From Thermoflexibacter sp. (lineage in GTDB: Bacteria; Bacteroidota; Bacteroidia; Cytophagales; Thermoflexibacteraceae), in assembly GCA_025455345.1 (NCBI GenBank), contig JALOMS010000021.1, positions 1 through 16,040 of the forward strand: a DNA stretch of 16,040 nucleotides, in the 5' to 3' direction. Below, one piece after another: positions 1-6,962 of the stretch. The notes beneath the pieces are model-generated. The model did no database searches and was not told the DNA's origin. It saw nothing but the letters and a program-made list of their open reading frames with translations. The number at the start of each line of letters is the position of its first letter. Position 1 is the stretch's first letter. Both the position numbers and the translations under genes were made by a program.

Positions 1-334
1 TGAGTTGGATACGAGATATACTTGGAATGCCCAAATAGAGTATAATCAAGCAAAGGCTTTTGAAGGCGCAGAATTTATTTATGCCAAAAATTGGTCTTCC
101 TATTCGCATTATGGAAAGATTTTGAGCAAAGATACTAACTGGACAGTATCTTCGGATAAAATGAAACTAACCAATCAAGCCTATTTTATGCACTGTCTTC
201 CTGTGCGTCGCAATGTGGTAGTCAATGACGATGTAATAGATAGTCCACAATCTATTATTATCAAACAAGCCGCTAATCGCTTGTGGGCGGCTCAGGCTGT
301 CTTAAAACAGTTATTAGAGAATATAGGTAAGTAG
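1..334 (+). CDS. argF': N-succinylornithine/N-acetylornithine carbamoyltransferase, C-terminal part
   Basis: This is the 3' part of a gene entered from the left edge. The open frame runs through base 2, so the TTG at base 5 is only an internal codon. The product carries HCLPVRRN (bases about 190-213), the form of the transcarbamylase HCLP motif seen in acetyl- and succinylornithine carbamoyltransferases; ordinary ornithine carbamoyltransferases have HCLPA. The tail (IIIKQAANRLWAAQAVL) is the usual C-terminal helix of the family. The enzyme transfers the carbamoyl group to an N-acylated ornithine in the cytoplasmic arginine pathway. Bacteroidota commonly use the succinylated substrate, which is the inference here. 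The residues that separate acetyl from succinyl use lie upstream of the window, so the exact substrate is not proven. The stop codon is TAG at 332-334, and a strong hairpin follows. Confidence 0.9.
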   Translation, partial: ELDTRYTWNAQIEYNQAKAFEGAEFIYAKNWSSYSHYGKILSKDTNWTVSSDKMKLTNQAYFMHCLPVRRNVVVNDDVIDSPQSIIIKQAANRLWAAQAVLKQLLENIGK

Positions 335-387
335 GTGTATTTCAAATCGTTTTGTATTTCATTCCAATAAGGGAGTCTTTCAGAAAA

Positions 388-424
388 ATAACTTTACTAA
401 TTCATTGAGGATTAGTAAAGTTAT
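388..424. terminator. Bidirectional intrinsic terminator between convergent genes
   Basis: A perfect 14-bp inverted repeat (388-401 with 411-424) encloses a 9-base loop. The stem is AT-rich with A/T runs on both sides. It lies between the carbamoyltransferase (+, ends 334) and the TolC-family gene (-, ends 440), so it probably ends both transcripts. Confidence 0.75.
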
Positions 425-439
425 CATCTAATCAATTGC

Positions 440-1834
440 TTATTGCACGCCTCTACCTGCCGCCCATAATAGTTCTGCTTTTGCCTTTGCATATTTGAAC
501 TGAAGCTCTATGAATTTGATTTCTGCACTTAAGAAAGAGGTTTCTCTTGTATTGACCAAAAATAGAGAACTTTCGCCCAAAGCAAATCGCTCCTGCTCCC
601 CTACAAGCAAAATTCTATTGTTATTCACCATGCTTTCTTGGAGGACAAGCAGGTTTTCTATATTTTTTAAGTCATTGTAAATCGCATTAATCTGGTTGAG
701 AAGTTCGCGATTGACCTGCGTGCGCTCGAACTGAGTTTGTTGGAGTTTGATATTGGCTTGTTGGACTTTAGCTCTTTCTTTTCGTAGATATAAAGGAAAA
801 GAAAAATCTATTCCATATTTATAGTTATTTTGAAAAAATGCGCCTGTATTATTTTCATCAAACAAGGGAGTCTGCCCTAAGAAATTATAGTTAAGATTGA
901 CCACAGGTTTGAGCATTTCTATGGCTAACTTCCGTCCTATCTCCAACTGTTTGATTTTAAAATTCAATTTGACTATTTCTGGGTGATTTTGCTTGGCAAA
1001 GGTCAGTAATTCTTCTAAGCCCATTTTAATATCTACCTCATTGATATTTTGAGTAGGAGTCGCCTCTGGCTGTAGCTCTATGGGATTGCTCTCTATATCC
1101 CAGAGATGATTGGACAAAATCAAACGCGCGTTAGATAGATTCACTTGGGATTCTTTGAGCGCAATTTCTCTTTGTTGTACGATAATTTTTGCCTCTACGG
1201 AGTCTATGCCAGCCAAGTCGCCTTGTATAATACGCTCTACCACCGCCTCATAACGTACCCTTGCTAAGTCAAACCCATTTTGATTGATACGCAATTGATG
1301 ATATGCCAAAAACCAACCCCAATAATCTTTGGTTGCTTGCAAAATTATTTTGTTGATACTCTTTATCTTATCTGCTTCTGCTATTTCTCTGAAGTATTGT
1401 GCTTCGCGAAGTGCGGCTCTCCTTTGGTCAAACAACATTCCTTGGAGAATAGGTACGCTTACACCCGCATACGCCAAGCCTGCCGTCGGAACGGTGCGCT
1501 CTGGGTCTAAAAACGCCCCTCTATTCCTTTCATATCCTGTTTTGAAATCTAAACCAATTTGTGTAGGAATTTTGACTTCAGAAATCCAAGTGCGGAAGTA
1601 TTCTACACTCTTAAATTGTTTTTCATCATAATTTGAAGTCAGTTTAGGGTCAAAATTACCTCTTGCTAAGCGAATCTCTTGTTTTCCGTATTCTGACAAT
1701 AAGTTGGCTTGTTTGACAATAGGGTGTCCAATGAGTAATTGGTCATAAAATGCTGTTAGTGTAAATACTTTATCTTGGCTATATAAAAGAAATGATATTA
1801 GATTTAGAGATATTAGCACAATTATCTTTCTCAT
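440..1834 (-). CDS. TolC-family outer-membrane efflux/secretion channel
   Basis: The 464-residue protein starts with a lysine/arginine-containing hydrophobic signal peptide (about residues 1-19, ending LLYSQ). The rest is long amphipathic helices typical of the OEP/TolC family, in two similar halves (about 40-240 and 270-460). Visible landmarks are the N-terminal stretch HPIVKQANLLSEYGKQEI, the mid-protein stretch HPEIVKLNFKIKQLEIGRK that restarts the second half, and LGESSLFLVNTRE near the C terminus, a conserved family region. Such proteins form the trimeric outer-membrane and periplasmic duct of efflux pumps or type I secretion systems. No membrane-fusion or inner-membrane pump gene is adjacent, so the partner and substrate cannot be inferred. 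The ATG at 1834 is preceded by an exact TAnnTTTG promoter element. Family assignment is firm; specific role unknown. Confidence 0.9.
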   Translation of the reverse strand: MRKIIVLISLNLISFLLYSQDKVFTLTAFYDQLLIGHPIVKQANLLSEYGKQEIRLARGNFDPKLTSNYDEKQFKSVEYFRTWISEVKIPTQIGLDFKTGYERNRGAFLDPERTVPTAGLAYAGVSVPILQGMLFDQRRAALREAQYFREIAEADKIKSINKIILQATKDYWGWFLAYHQLRINQNGFDLARVRYEAVVERIIQGDLAGIDSVEAKIIVQQREIALKESQVNLSNARLILSNHLWDIESNPIELQPEATPTQNINEVDIKMGLEELLTFAKQNHPEIVKLNFKIKQLEIGRKLAIEMLKPVVNLNYNFLGQTPLFDENNTGAFFQNNYKYGIDFSFPLYLRKERAKVQQANIKLQQTQFERTQVNRELLNQINAIYNDLKNIENLLVLQESMVNNNRILLVGEQERFALGESSLFLVNTRETSFLSAEIKFIELQFKYAKAKAELLWAAGRGVQ

Positions 1835-1884
1835 TTACAAATGTTTTAGATTAGTATGCAGTAAAATTTTATTGAATAATTTTT

Positions 1885-1892
1885 CAAAGATA
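1885..1892 (-). promoter_or_regulatory. Bacteroidota -7 promoter element (TATCTTTG) of the TolC-family gene
   Basis: On the minus strand this is an exact match to the Bacteroidota -7 consensus TAnnTTTG, about 50 bases before the ATG at 1834. No good TTG -33 element lies at the usual spacing, so the call rests on the -7 box and its position. Confidence 0.4.
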
Positions 1893-2046
1893 GTATGATT
1901 ATAGGTATTATTTAAACGATAAATCGACAATATTGTTTAGGTGTAGAAAAGAAGGATTTTACTTTATACGTTTGGTTACAAACCCTTACTATGCTCCTAA
2001 TGTATATTGTACAAGTCAAGTCGCTAAGTTAGTATCTTTTAAAACC

Positions 2047-2078
2047 AAAAAACTCCTAATTTTCTTTAGGAGTTTTTT
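2047..2078 (-). terminator. Intrinsic terminator downstream of the T9SS sorting-domain gene
   Basis: A 13-bp perfect stem (2047-2059 with 2066-2078) has a 6-base loop. The stem begins with six A and ends with six T, so it gives a U-tract on either strand. The only gene transcribed into it is the minus-strand gene ending at 2144. Confidence 0.75.
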
Positions 2079-2143
2079 GTATATTTTTTCCGTTAAATAT
2101 TGCCATAATTTACAATATTAAAGCAAATAAACAGTTAGTTTTT

Positions 2144-2542
2144 TTATCTTTTTACTAAGAATTTTTTTGTAATAATGCTTTGATTATTAATAGATAAGGT
2201 ATAGAAATACATACCTGCTGTATATTCATTCACCGAAATCTCTAATTGTCGAGATTGGTGAGAGAGTTCTTCTTCTTGAACTACACTCCCTAATACATTC
2301 CTAATGGTAATTTTCACCTTCATGTTTGGGTCATTGATGACATAATTAAACTTTACCAAATCATGAGCAGGATTAGGATAAATATTACTGATTTCTATTT
2401 GGTCGGTAGCATACAATTTGTCTTCCGAAAAAACATCTGATACAGACACAGGAGCATTTTTGTCTTTTTCTCCACCACCAAGCGCAAGTGAAGTAGAAAT
2501 AGTACAAATAAAAAGAATAAAAGAAAGTATATATTTTGTCAT
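2144..2542 (-). CDS. Small secreted protein consisting mainly of a T9SS type A sorting domain
   Basis: The protein has 132 residues. Residues 1-20 are a clear signal peptide (Lys near the start, long hydrophobic core, SLA end). From about residue 51 to the end it is a Por-secretion-tail domain: ISNIYPNPAHDLVKF, then a GSVV turn, then AGMYFYTLSINNQS, ending in the typical basic KKFLVKR. This domain normally directs large proteins through the type IX secretion system across the outer membrane, where it is removed or anchored to A-LPS. Here only about 30 residues (GGGEKDKNAPVSV and following) lie between the signal peptide and the sorting domain, so there is almost no cargo. It may be a remnant of a larger secreted protein, a secreted peptide, or a stand-alone sorting-like domain with its own role. 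Secretion is well supported; function unknown. Confidence 0.85.
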   Translation of the reverse strand: MTKYILSFILFICTISTSLALGGGEKDKNAPVSVSDVFSEDKLYATDQIEISNIYPNPAHDLVKFNYVINDPNMKVKITIRNVLGSVVQEEELSHQSRQLEISVNEYTAGMYFYTLSINNQSIITKKFLVKR

Positions 2543-2880
2543 AAAAAAGATAGAGCTTAATATTATTTTGAATACTTGATAATTACACGATAGACTTTAA
2601 CACATAATACGATTTTAACAGTTCAATAGTTTCTAAATGTAATAAAATAGCATATAATTTATATAACTTTAACAAGACCAGCCAAAGGCGGCAATGCTAT
2701 CATTAAAATACAATATTATTTATTAGAAAAATGCTATTTATTACTCATAGAACGGAGTAAGCATAAAAGGGAAGATGCTATATTGATGTATGAAGTTAGG
2801 TATTTTTTTAACATTTACAAAAAAAAATGCCACTATTTTTTAGATAGTGGCAAAATTTCATTATTTTATTAATTATCAGT
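2543..2880. other. Intergenic region of 338 bases between ugd and the sorting-domain gene
   Basis: The region is very AT-rich. It holds the ugd terminator at its right end (2828-2852) and must contain the promoter of the sorting-domain gene, but I see no exact TAnnTTTG match. The heptamer ATGCTAT occurs at 2694-2700, 2731-2737 and 2775-2781, and inverted at 2647-2653. No coding region is supported. Confidence 0.5.
2828..2852 (-). terminator. Intrinsic terminator of ugd
   Basis: A 9-bp perfect stem (2828-2836 with 2844-2852, TGCCACTAT/ATAGTGGCA) has a 7-base loop. On the minus strand it is followed by seven T (bases 2821-2827 are A on the plus strand). It lies 28 bases past the ugd stop codon, a textbook position. 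Confidence 0.85.
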
Positions 2881-4197
2881 TTATTTTACACCGATGATAG
2901 GTCGTCCAATACTGTTGTAGTACCAGCCAGCTTCTTCCAAAGTTTCTCCTCCATACAGATTTCTTCCATCAAAGATGACTTTACTTTTCATAAGTTTACT
3001 CATTTTGTCAAAGTCTGGTGTACGGAATAAGCTCCACTCGGTAATGATGGCTAAGGCATCTGCGCCATGTAAAGCATCATAGTGTCCAAAAGTAAGAGCC
3101 ACTTTATCGCCCATGAGGTGTCGTACATTGTCCATAGCTTCTGGGTCAAAAGCTGATACAGTAGCCCCTGCCGCTAATAGTTCTTCTATGATATAAAGGG
3201 CTGGAGCCTCGCGAATATCGTCTGTATTAGGCTTGAAAGCAAGTCCCCAAATGGCTACTTTCTTATTTTTGAGGTCATTCTTAAAGAATTCTTTGATTTT
3301 TTTAGAAAGAATAAACCTCTGGTCATAATTTACTTTCATTACAGAATCTATGATGCGAAAATCATAGTTAAACTCTTTAGCTGTCTTGTGCAATGCTTGT
3401 ACATCTTTGGGGAAACAACTTCCGCCATAACCAACACCAGGGAATAGAAAGCGATTGCCAATCCTTTTATCGCTACCAATGCCTCTACGAACATGGTCAA
3501 CATTAGCTCCTGCTTTTTCACAAAGGTTAGCAATTTCATTCATAAAGCTAATTCGCATAGCCAAATAAGAATTAGCCGCATATTTGGTCATTTCTGCGGA
3601 ACGCTCGTCCATAAATATAATAGGATTGCCTTGGCGTACAAAAGGCTCGTACAAGCGTTGCATTACTTCGCGAGCGCGGTCAGAAGATGTGCCTATAACA
3701 ACACGGTCAGGTTTTAGGAAATCTTCTACGGCAACGCCTTCTCTCAAAAACTCAGGATTAGATACTACATCAAATTCCACAGTTGCATTTTTGGCAATAG
3801 CGGCGTGTACTTTCTCCGCAGTTCCTACGGGTACGGTACTCTTGTCAATAATCACTTTATAATCAGTGATAATTTTGCCTAATTGGTCTGCTACACCCAA
3901 TACATAAGAAAGGTCAGCAGAGCCATCTTCGCCCGGAGGCGTAGGGAGTGCTAAAAATATTACTTCAGCATCCTTCACAGCACTTTCTAAATCAGTAGTG
4001 AAAGAAAGCCTGCCTTGTTTGGTATTCCTGTTAAAAATTACTTCTAAACCAGGTTCATAAATAGGTAATTCGCCGTTCTGAAGGCGCGCAACTTTGGTAG
4101 CATTGTTATCTACACAAATTACTTGATTGCCTGTCTCGGCAAAACAAGTACCTGAAACTAAGCCTACATATCCTGTTCCTATAACTGCTAAATTCAT
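2881..4197 (-). CDS. ugd: UDP-glucose 6-dehydrogenase
   Basis: This cytoplasmic enzyme oxidises UDP-glucose with two NAD+ to UDP-glucuronate, a precursor for capsule, exopolysaccharide or LPS sugars. The 438-residue length is normal for the family. The N-terminal Rossmann fold shows GTGYVG (residues 7-12) and an acidic residue ending the second strand (VICVD, D30). The central region has the conserved STVPVGT (120-126) and SNPEFLREG (146-154). The catalytic block GVGYGGSCFPKD has the nucleophile Cys261. The C-terminal UDP-binding domain includes VAIWGLAFKPNTDDIREAP. The start at 4197 fits the family (MNLAVIGTGY). No other polysaccharide gene is next to it except possibly the distant glycosyltransferase at 14495-15871. 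It is followed by its own terminator, so it is probably transcribed alone or after rpiB (143-base gap). GDP-mannose dehydrogenase is a relative but is less likely. Confidence 0.95.
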   Translation of the reverse strand: MNLAVIGTGYVGLVSGTCFAETGNQVICVDNNATKVARLQNGELPIYEPGLEVIFNRNTKQGRLSFTTDLESAVKDAEVIFLALPTPPGEDGSADLSYVLGVADQLGKIITDYKVIIDKSTVPVGTAEKVHAAIAKNATVEFDVVSNPEFLREGVAVEDFLKPDRVVIGTSSDRAREVMQRLYEPFVRQGNPIIFMDERSAEMTKYAANSYLAMRISFMNEIANLCEKAGANVDHVRRGIGSDKRIGNRFLFPGVGYGGSCFPKDVQALHKTAKEFNYDFRIIDSVMKVNYDQRFILSKKIKEFFKNDLKNKKVAIWGLAFKPNTDDIREAPALYIIEELLAAGATVSAFDPEAMDNVRHLMGDKVALTFGHYDALHGADALAIITEWSLFRTPDFDKMSKLMKSKVIFDGRNLYGGETLEEAGWYYNSIGRPIIGVK

Positions 4198-4257
4198 AGT
4201 TTTGTGTTTTTAGGAAATAAAAGGTTAATAATTGATTAGATTAAAATGATTTGAGTT

Positions 4258-4265
4258 TAAAGGTA
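4258..4265 (-). promoter_or_regulatory. Possible -7 promoter element of ugd (TACCTTTA)
   Basis: It matches TAnnTTTG at all but the last position, about 60 bases before the ugd ATG. A TTTG lies 16 bases further upstream on the same strand, slightly closer than the usual -33 spacing. The call is tentative. Confidence 0.3.
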
Positions 4266-4340
4266 TAATTTTCTATTAAATCAAAATTTAGTGGCTAAAT
4301 AAATAAGATTTTTTCAAATCTACACGAAATAATAAAAATT

Positions 4341-4778
4341 TTATATACAAGCATCTATTTTAGCTACTCTCCTTTCGTGTCTGCCCCCTTCAAAAGGTGT
4401 ATTTAAGAATATTTCCACCATTTTTTTTGCTTCTTCTATGGAAATAAATCTTGCGGGCAGGCACAGCACATTGGCGTTGTTATGCTGGCGAGCCAGTGCT
4501 ACAATTTCCTCTTTCCAACACAGTGCGGCTCGTACTCCTGCGTGCTTGTTGGCAGTAATGGCTACTCCATTCCCACTTCCACATACCAAAATCCCCCAAT
4601 GATGTGTTTGATTAGCAATACTTTCTGCAAGTGGGTGAGCAAAATCAGCATAATCAGTAGATTCTATGCTATACGTACCAAAGTCCTTGCTTAGCAATTG
4701 CTTACTTGCCAAAAATTGGATTAATGCTTCTTTGTATTCAAAGCCAGCGTGGTCGCTACCTATCGCGATGGTGTCCAT
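4341..4778 (-). CDS. rpiB: Ribose-5-phosphate isomerase B
   Basis: This cytoplasmic enzyme interconverts ribose 5-phosphate and ribulose 5-phosphate in the non-oxidative pentose phosphate pathway. The 145-residue length is standard for RpiB. Key residues fall at the positions of the E. coli enzyme: D9-H10 in GSDHAGF, catalytic Cys66 in VCGSGNG, the GVAITANK loop, His99 in LARQHNNAN, and phosphate-binding Arg133 and Arg137 in EGGRHERRV. The usual Thr two residues after the Cys is replaced by Ser68, which is common. The gene is divergent from the lipoprotein gene, with its own TAnnTTTG element upstream. Relatives in the LacAB family (galactose-6-phosphate isomerase) are less likely, because the gene stands alone and keeps the RpiB signature. 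Confidence 0.95.
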   Translation of the reverse strand: MDTIAIGSDHAGFEYKEALIQFLASKQLLSKDFGTYSIESTDYADFAHPLAESIANQTHHWGILVCGSGNGVAITANKHAGVRAALCWKEEIVALARQHNNANVLCLPARFISIEEAKKMVEIFLNTPFEGGRHERRVAKIDACI

Positions 4779-4809
4779 AATTATTTGTTATATTTAAAAT
4801 TAGGCAATG

Positions 4810-4817
4810 CAAATATA
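4810..4817 (-). promoter_or_regulatory. -7 promoter element (TATATTTG) of rpiB
   Basis: Exact TAnnTTTG match on the minus strand, 31 bases upstream of the rpiB ATG. No convincing -33 TTG at the right spacing. Confidence 0.45.
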
Positions 4818-4910
4818 TAAAAGACATATCAATATCTTATGATTCTTCTTAAATTAAACTTGGTAAAGGTAAAATTTTAGAATTGCAAGGTTTTTGTAAC
4901 GTTTTAGGTA

Positions 4911-4918
4911 TAAATTTG
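4911..4918 (+). promoter_or_regulatory. -7 promoter element (TAAATTTG) of the lipoprotein gene
   Basis: Exact TAnnTTTG match 27 bases before the ATG at 4946. A TTTTTG run at 4891-4896 may be a -33 element, but the 14-base spacer is short. Confidence 0.45.
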
Positions 4919-4945
4919 CAAAAAATATAAAATTATCTAAAAGAC

Positions 4946-5725
4946 ATGAAAAAAATATTTTTCTTTTTGATTATCAGTAGTTTGTTTGTTTATGGTTGCT
5001 CTTTATTAAATGCCCCACAGATAGAAGAGAAAGAAGAAGAAAAAACAGCAGAAAATATCATAGGCAAGCTAAAGCGCAGAGCCATTTTCCCTACTTTAGA
5101 CGCTCAATCCCCCATAGATGAATGGGTGTATGAGTACAATAAAGATGGCGGCTTGGAAAAAATGACGCGTAATGATGTCAATACCTTGCCTAAGCGAGTC
5201 CTTAATTATACCATGTATGAATATGATTCGGCTAAAAGACTAAAAAGTTCACAACTTTTTACACGTAACGTCAATGTTGCCTCTGGATTTAGCCTGATAG
5301 AAGAAAGAACCTATAAATATAGTCCTGATAGCATAAGTTTATTATTAGAAGAAGTAGTGGTAAACCGCCAAAACAACACAGCACGAACATTTCGTTATAC
5401 TTACTCAGGCAAGCGATTGATTAGAATGACCAACCCAGCCTTGAACCCTCCGGGTTATGTTACTTATGAATACAATGGTGCTGGGAATCGTTCACGAGAA
5501 AACAGGTATTCTCACTTAAACTTGATTTACGAATATACTACTTTTACATATAGTACAGATACTCTTTTAGTGCGCTCCACAGTTTTTGACCCTGATAATA
5601 CTGCCAGAACGATTACGACGTATCAATACAACAAGGATAGAAAACGTACTATAGAAGAGGTAAGACAACAAAAATTGGCTACTAATCAATCCAATTTTGT
5701 TGTCAAATATGAGTATTATGAGTAA
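4946..5725 (+). CDS. Lipoprotein built of about eight Y-x-Y (RHS/YD-like) repeats
   Basis: The 259-residue protein has a type II signal peptide: MKK, a hydrophobic core, and a lipobox-like VYGC with the lipidated Cys at 18. An acidic linker follows (EEKEEEK, 27-33). From about residue 55 to the end the chain repeats a short beta-strand pattern centred on Y-x-Y or a variant: residues 62-64, 91-93, 123-125, 151-153, 174-176, 200-202, 226-228 and 255-257. The spacing is 23-32 residues. Most units continue with a turn (N/S-x-D/G) and then a basic or hydrophobic strand (for example KRLIRM, GGLEKM). This resembles the YD/RHS-type beta-hairpin repeats and Bacteroidota lipoproteins with repeated toxin-component-like strands, but it is far too short for a toxin shell. 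It is probably exported and attached to a membrane on the periplasmic or surface side. No enzymatic motif is visible and the function is unknown. Confidence 0.8.
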   Translation: MKKIFFFLIISSLFVYGCSLLNAPQIEEKEEEKTAENIIGKLKRRAIFPTLDAQSPIDEWVYEYNKDGGLEKMTRNDVNTLPKRVLNYTMYEYDSAKRLKSSQLFTRNVNVASGFSLIEERTYKYSPDSISLLLEEVVVNRQNNTARTFRYTYSGKRLIRMTNPALNPPGYVTYEYNGAGNRSRENRYSHLNLIYEYTTFTYSTDTLLVRSTVFDPDNTARTITTYQYNKDRKRTIEEVRQQKLATNQSNFVVKYEYYE

Positions 5726-5797
5726 AATCCTATTTTTAGTCTTTTATTGATGTAAAGCATTTTCTAAAAAAATAACTAATATAATTGATTATTTATC

Positions 5798-5864
5798 AAC
5801 CACTAAGGCACTAATAGACTAAGATTTATATATGCTCTTAAATTTCTTGGTGCCTTAGTGGGTT
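5798..5864. repeat. Interspersed-type inverted repeat CCACTAAGGCAC
   Basis: A 12-bp perfect inverted repeat (5800-5811 with 5850-5861) is separated by 38 bases. With one bulged base it extends to AACC...GGGTT at the ends. The left arm runs on as CACTAAGGCACTAATAGACTAAG, so the motif ACTAA recurs at 8- to 9-base steps. From memory, similar ACTAAGGCAC-type intergenic repeats are scattered through many bacterial genomes. It lies between the converging lipoprotein and endonuclease genes and could also act as a loose terminator. Confidence 0.55.
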
Positions 5865-5871
5865 AAAAATT

Positions 5872-5911
5872 ATTCCCCTCCTAATACTCTGCTAATTTCA
5901 CCAATTTTTCC
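5872..5911. repeat. Left copy of a 40-bp direct repeat flanking the R-M genes
   Basis: It matches 7923-7962 at 38 of 40 positions (mismatches at the 5th and 27th bases). The right copy is the natural 3' end of the E1 dehydrogenase gene plus ten bases beyond its stop. The left copy is a detached piece of that gene end, still containing the old stop codon and the purine-rich AGGAGGGG. It also supplies the stop codon and the last three residues (KNW) of the endonuclease gene. Confidence 0.85.
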
Positions 5912-6962
5912 AAAATACATCATTTATTTCAAGATAATTTCTTGATTTTCTGAATTTTGCAAATTCTTCATTTTCAGAGGTAGGAAATTCTGATTTGATT
6001 TCATTTGCCAAAATTTCCAAGATTTTATCACCCAATAGCTCTTTATACTTTCCACGCAACGCTTTGTTGTACCAGTTAGTAAGTTCTACTTCGGTAACTA
6101 TACTTTGGATTCTTGCTTTCCAGCCAATTTGTGTAAGTAAAGATAGAATCATTTTTTGTTCTGCACTTTTACAGACTATGATAATTCTATCCGCAGTAAC
6201 AGCACTTACTATTTCTTCTGCTAATTCTTCGGTTAAAGACAAGTGTTTTATTTGTATTGCCAAACCAAAGTTCGCCCACATATCTAATCCTCTATCTGCG
6301 GCGTTAGTTACGCCTACTCGATAGATTTTAGCTTGTGTAGAAAACTTATTAATTTCAGGAGAAAGTTTTAATATGCTTTGTGCAAAATCTTGAAATTCAG
6401 ATAGAATATTTGACTTTTCAGGTTTGTAAGAAACTTCAATACTTAACTCTAATGACTCTACAAGTGCCGAAAATAACGAGAAAACTACAATCTCATAAAT
6501 TTTATCAATGCTTCGTTTTAATCCTGCCTCTGCCCAAAATAAGTCTATAAAAGTATTGAGTTCAAATGTATCTCTGCTACTTTTATAACAATAATCCAAA
6601 GCATTAGACATTTGTGAAAACCTTTCAAAAAAGCGTTGATAAATATATGCTTCTACAATGCCATTTTTAGCTTTATTTTCTTCATCTAAAATTTGCAGAA
6701 TATTTGGAGGAATGGCATTATCATTAAAAATATCGTCTTGATAACGTGCTGATGAGGTGCTGGTACGTCCTAAAAATTGTAAACAAATCACATCTCTCCA
6801 CTTCTTAGATGGATTGCGATAAGATTCTAAATTTTCTACTTCTATATCTTTATAAATTCTGCTTCTATGTAAGATTTCAGCAATTTGTATAGGCTTATAC
6901 AAATGAACTCTTGATTTATTGATTACTTTATCTAAGGACTGTTTCGCTTCTTTGATGGTCAT
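5898..6962 (-). CDS. Type II restriction endonuclease, HaeII family (probable RGCGCY specificity)
   Basis: The 354-residue protein is encoded directly behind an m5C methyltransferase and overlaps it by 35 bases, the usual arrangement of a type II R-M pair. The N-terminal region (KSRVHLYKPIQIAEIL at about 16-31, KKWRDVI and LGRTSTSSARYQDDIF at about 53-79) is what I recognise from the HaeII/NgoBI family, whose members are of similar length and cut RGCGC^Y. I recall this from family memory and have not searched it. The middle and C-terminal parts hold a possible nuclease core: EAGLKRSIDKIYEIVVFSL, and DMWANFGLAIQIKHLSL around residues 227-243, where D...QIKH could be a PD-(D/E)xK-like site. The ATG at 6962 lies inside the end of the methyltransferase gene. 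The last three codons and the stop lie in a duplicated piece of the E1 gene. The absence of RGCGCY sites in the window supports the specificity. Confidence 0.75.
   Translation of the reverse strand: MTIKEAKQSLDKVINKSRVHLYKPIQIAEILHRSRIYKDIEVENLESYRNPSKKWRDVICLQFLGRTSTSSARYQDDIFNDNAIPPNILQILDEENKAKNGIVEAYIYQRFFERFSQMSNALDYCYKSSRDTFELNTFIDLFWAEAGLKRSIDKIYEIVVFSLFSALVESLELSIEVSYKPEKSNILSEFQDFAQSILKLSPEINKFSTQAKIYRVGVTNAADRGLDMWANFGLAIQIKHLSLTEELAEEIVSAVTADRIIIVCKSAEQKMILSLLTQIGWKARIQSIVTEVELTNWYNKALRGKYKELLGDKILEILANEIKSEFPTSENEEFAKFRKSRNYLEINDVFWKNW

Larger units (their letters stand above)
1835..2143. other. Intergenic region of 309 bases upstream of the TolC-family gene
   Basis: It holds the putative promoter element of the TolC-family gene (1885-1892) and the terminator hairpin of the upstream sorting-domain gene (2047-2078). 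A 62-codon plus-strand open frame (TTG start, 1933-2121) crosses the terminator and resembles no family I know, so it is not called. No tRNA or other structured RNA is recognisable. Confidence 0.6.

Noticed and set aside
1933..2121. 62-codon plus-strand open frame in the gap upstream of the TolC-family gene
   Set aside because: It starts with TTG, runs straight through a strong terminator hairpin, has no recognisable family and no promoter-like box.
2787..2873. Possible small plus-strand protein of about 28 residues before ugd
   Set aside because: It reads through the ugd terminator stem and has no promoter or homology support.
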